This document shows, piece by piece, positions 48,484-49,330 of a stretch of 49,330 bases of DNA (positions are counted from its first letter, which is position 1; the number at the start of each line of letters is the position of its first letter). The position numbers and the translations under genes were made by a program. The notes beneath the pieces are model-generated. The model saw only the letters and a program-made list of their open reading frames with translations. It ran no database searches and had not been told where the DNA came from. This DNA is from a virus, in IMG/VR virus record IMGVR_UViG_3300045146_000098, positions 1 to 49,330 of that record; one strand, 5' to 3'.

Positions 48484-48771
48484 TCATAGAATTTCTTTAA
48501 TCATTCTCGTTATGCTTTTTTCGCTACCCGTTACAATTGCTATGACATTAGTATAATATGAAGATACTGTATTATTAATAATTGGTTGCCAATGCCATGA
48601 AATTTTTATGTCATTCAAGGAATAATTTAATACTTCATCATGTAATTCACCAAACAAAGGAATTAGATTGAATGTTGTCGGCACCATGTTAATTTGAAAC
48701 TCCAGCATTACTATATTGTTTTCACATGTGCACTTATTAAGAACAGCCAAGTTTTTTAGGATATTACTCAT
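48484..48771 (-). CDS. Small orphan protein
   Basis: 95 aa. Beta (NIVMLEFQINMVPTTFNLIP), helix, beta (DIKISWHWQPIINNTVSSYY, TNVIAIVTG), closing helix SEKSITRMIKEIL. Similar secondary-structure plan to the next gene and to those at 45195-46007. Function unknown. Confidence 0.45.
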   Translation of the reverse strand: MSNILKNLAVLNKCTCENNIVMLEFQINMVPTTFNLIPLFGELHDEVLNYSLNDIKISWHWQPIINNTVSSYYTNVIAIVTGSEKSITRMIKEIL

Positions 48772-48811
48772 AGTTGCCGTTTATTGTTATGGGTTTTCAG
48801 CTACCAGACAC

Positions 48812-49069
48812 TCACAATAGCCAATTCAGCAAGTTTATCAAGTTCATCAATGGTTTTGTTTTTATAACAATTGAATTAAAGATGTAACCTATTTCTACTG
48901 AAAAGCTATAATCAATTTTTTTGTAGACGAATAATCTCTCTTCAAACAGTTTCAAGTTCTTAAGAGTATTAAAACGAATAGTAAGACATATGACCGGTGA
49001 TGATTTTTGATCCCCATATAGCCTAAGTAAGGAAATACTACGTATGGCGTTTTCAGGAAATTTTGTCAT
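48812..49069 (-). CDS. Small orphan protein, complete member of a duplicated pair
   Basis: 85 aa. Contains SISLLRLYGDQKSSPVICLT, IRFNTLKNLKLFEERLFVYK and SVEIGYIFNSIVIKT. A clear second copy with the same frame lies immediately upstream (49152-49330), so this is a real, duplicated gene. Function unknown. Confidence 0.55.
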   Translation of the reverse strand: MTKFPENAIRSISLLRLYGDQKSSPVICLTIRFNTLKNLKLFEERLFVYKKIDYSFSVEIGYIFNSIVIKTKPLMNLINLLNWLL

Positions 49070-49151
49070 AATATAGTTCTTTTTAGATATGGAATTAGGG
49101 CATCAACCGGACACAACAACATAATTTATAACAATGTATTCATCAAGTTTA

Positions 49152-49330
49152 TCAAGTTAATGATCTTGTTCTTAAAATAACTGAATTAAAATAAACTACC
49201 GAAAAGTCAATGTTTTTGTAACAAGATAATCTTTCTACAAACAGACGTAAGTTCTTAAGAGTGTTAAAACGAATAGTAAAACACAACGTCGCCGATTGGT
49301 ATAACCTGAATATGGAAATATGTTGTATAG
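49152..49330 (-). CDS. Second copy of the small orphan gene (runs off the right edge)
   Basis: The minus frame is open from the right edge to TGA at 49152: SIFRLYQSATLCFTIRFNTL, KNLRLFVERLSCYKNIDFSV, VYFNSVILRTRSLT. It aligns along its length with the protein at 48812 (TIRFNTLKNL identical), but ends earlier. The N-terminus is outside the window. DNA identity to the complete copy is high at 49245-49282. Confidence 0.55.
   Translation of the reverse strand, partial: IQHISIFRLYQSATLCFTIRFNTLKNLRLFVERLSCYKNIDFSVVYFNSVILRTRSLT

Noticed and set aside
1-49330. tRNA genes, integrase, insertion sequences
   Set aside because: No cloverleaf-like segment, attachment site, integrase or transposase motif was noticed while reading; a tRNA search program would be decisive.

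Overview
The window is about 49 kb of an AT-rich contractile-tailed (myovirus) phage genome with a T4-type virion programme. Established T4 families recognised from motifs are: head-completion nuclease gp4, large terminase gp17, portal gp20, prohead protease gp21, core scaffold gp22, major capsid protein gp23, neck protein gp14, tail-completion protein gp15, tail sheath gp18 and tail tube gp19. The distance from T4, the low GC and the odd cargo suggest a divergent or large T4-like phage. The host is inferred only weakly. A secreted protein at 43532-43867 resembles the exosortase-associated TIGR04073 family, and two secreted fibre-like proteins carry VNFGQL motifs. Both features remind me of Lentisphaerae, Verrucomicrobia or Kiritimatiellae proteins.

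Layout. 1-2953: three tandem paralogues made almost wholly of a five-residue G-x-W repeat. 3015-6012: a PAS-like protein, membrane proteins and small Ig-like proteins. 6005-18030: packaging and head genes (gp4, gp17, gp20, an acidic core protein, an 81-aa protein, a radical SAM enzyme, gp21, gp22, gp23). 18108-28950: neck and tail-completion genes mixed with acidic unknown proteins and secreted proteins. 29045-33537: sheath, tube and a small partner. 33618-41556: small unknown genes, two large signal-peptide proteins, a zinc-ribbon protein, an Hsp20 and two secreted proteins. A terminator at 41586-41622 separates this rightward block from a leftward block (41661-49330) with lipoproteins, a GC-rich DNA methyltransferase, an ATP-dependent DNA ligase, two 17-residue solenoid paralogues and a family of small orphan proteins. 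Near-consensus sigma70-type promoters drive part of the leftward block, whereas the rightward genes recurrently show a different motif, CGTATATT.

The most interesting inference concerns protein packaging. The predicted protease (gp21-like), scaffold and many unknown proteins, including the radical SAM enzyme and the GxW proteins, have a short N-terminal peptide ending in [L/I]-x-E. That is the cleavage rule of T4 gp21 and of the T4 capsid-targeting sequence (MKTYQEFIAE). Terminase, portal, sheath, tube, gp14 and gp15 lack it. This predicts a large set of packaged, processed internal head proteins, including a radical SAM enzyme delivered in or acting within the capsid. No tRNA, CRISPR array or insertion sequence was seen.
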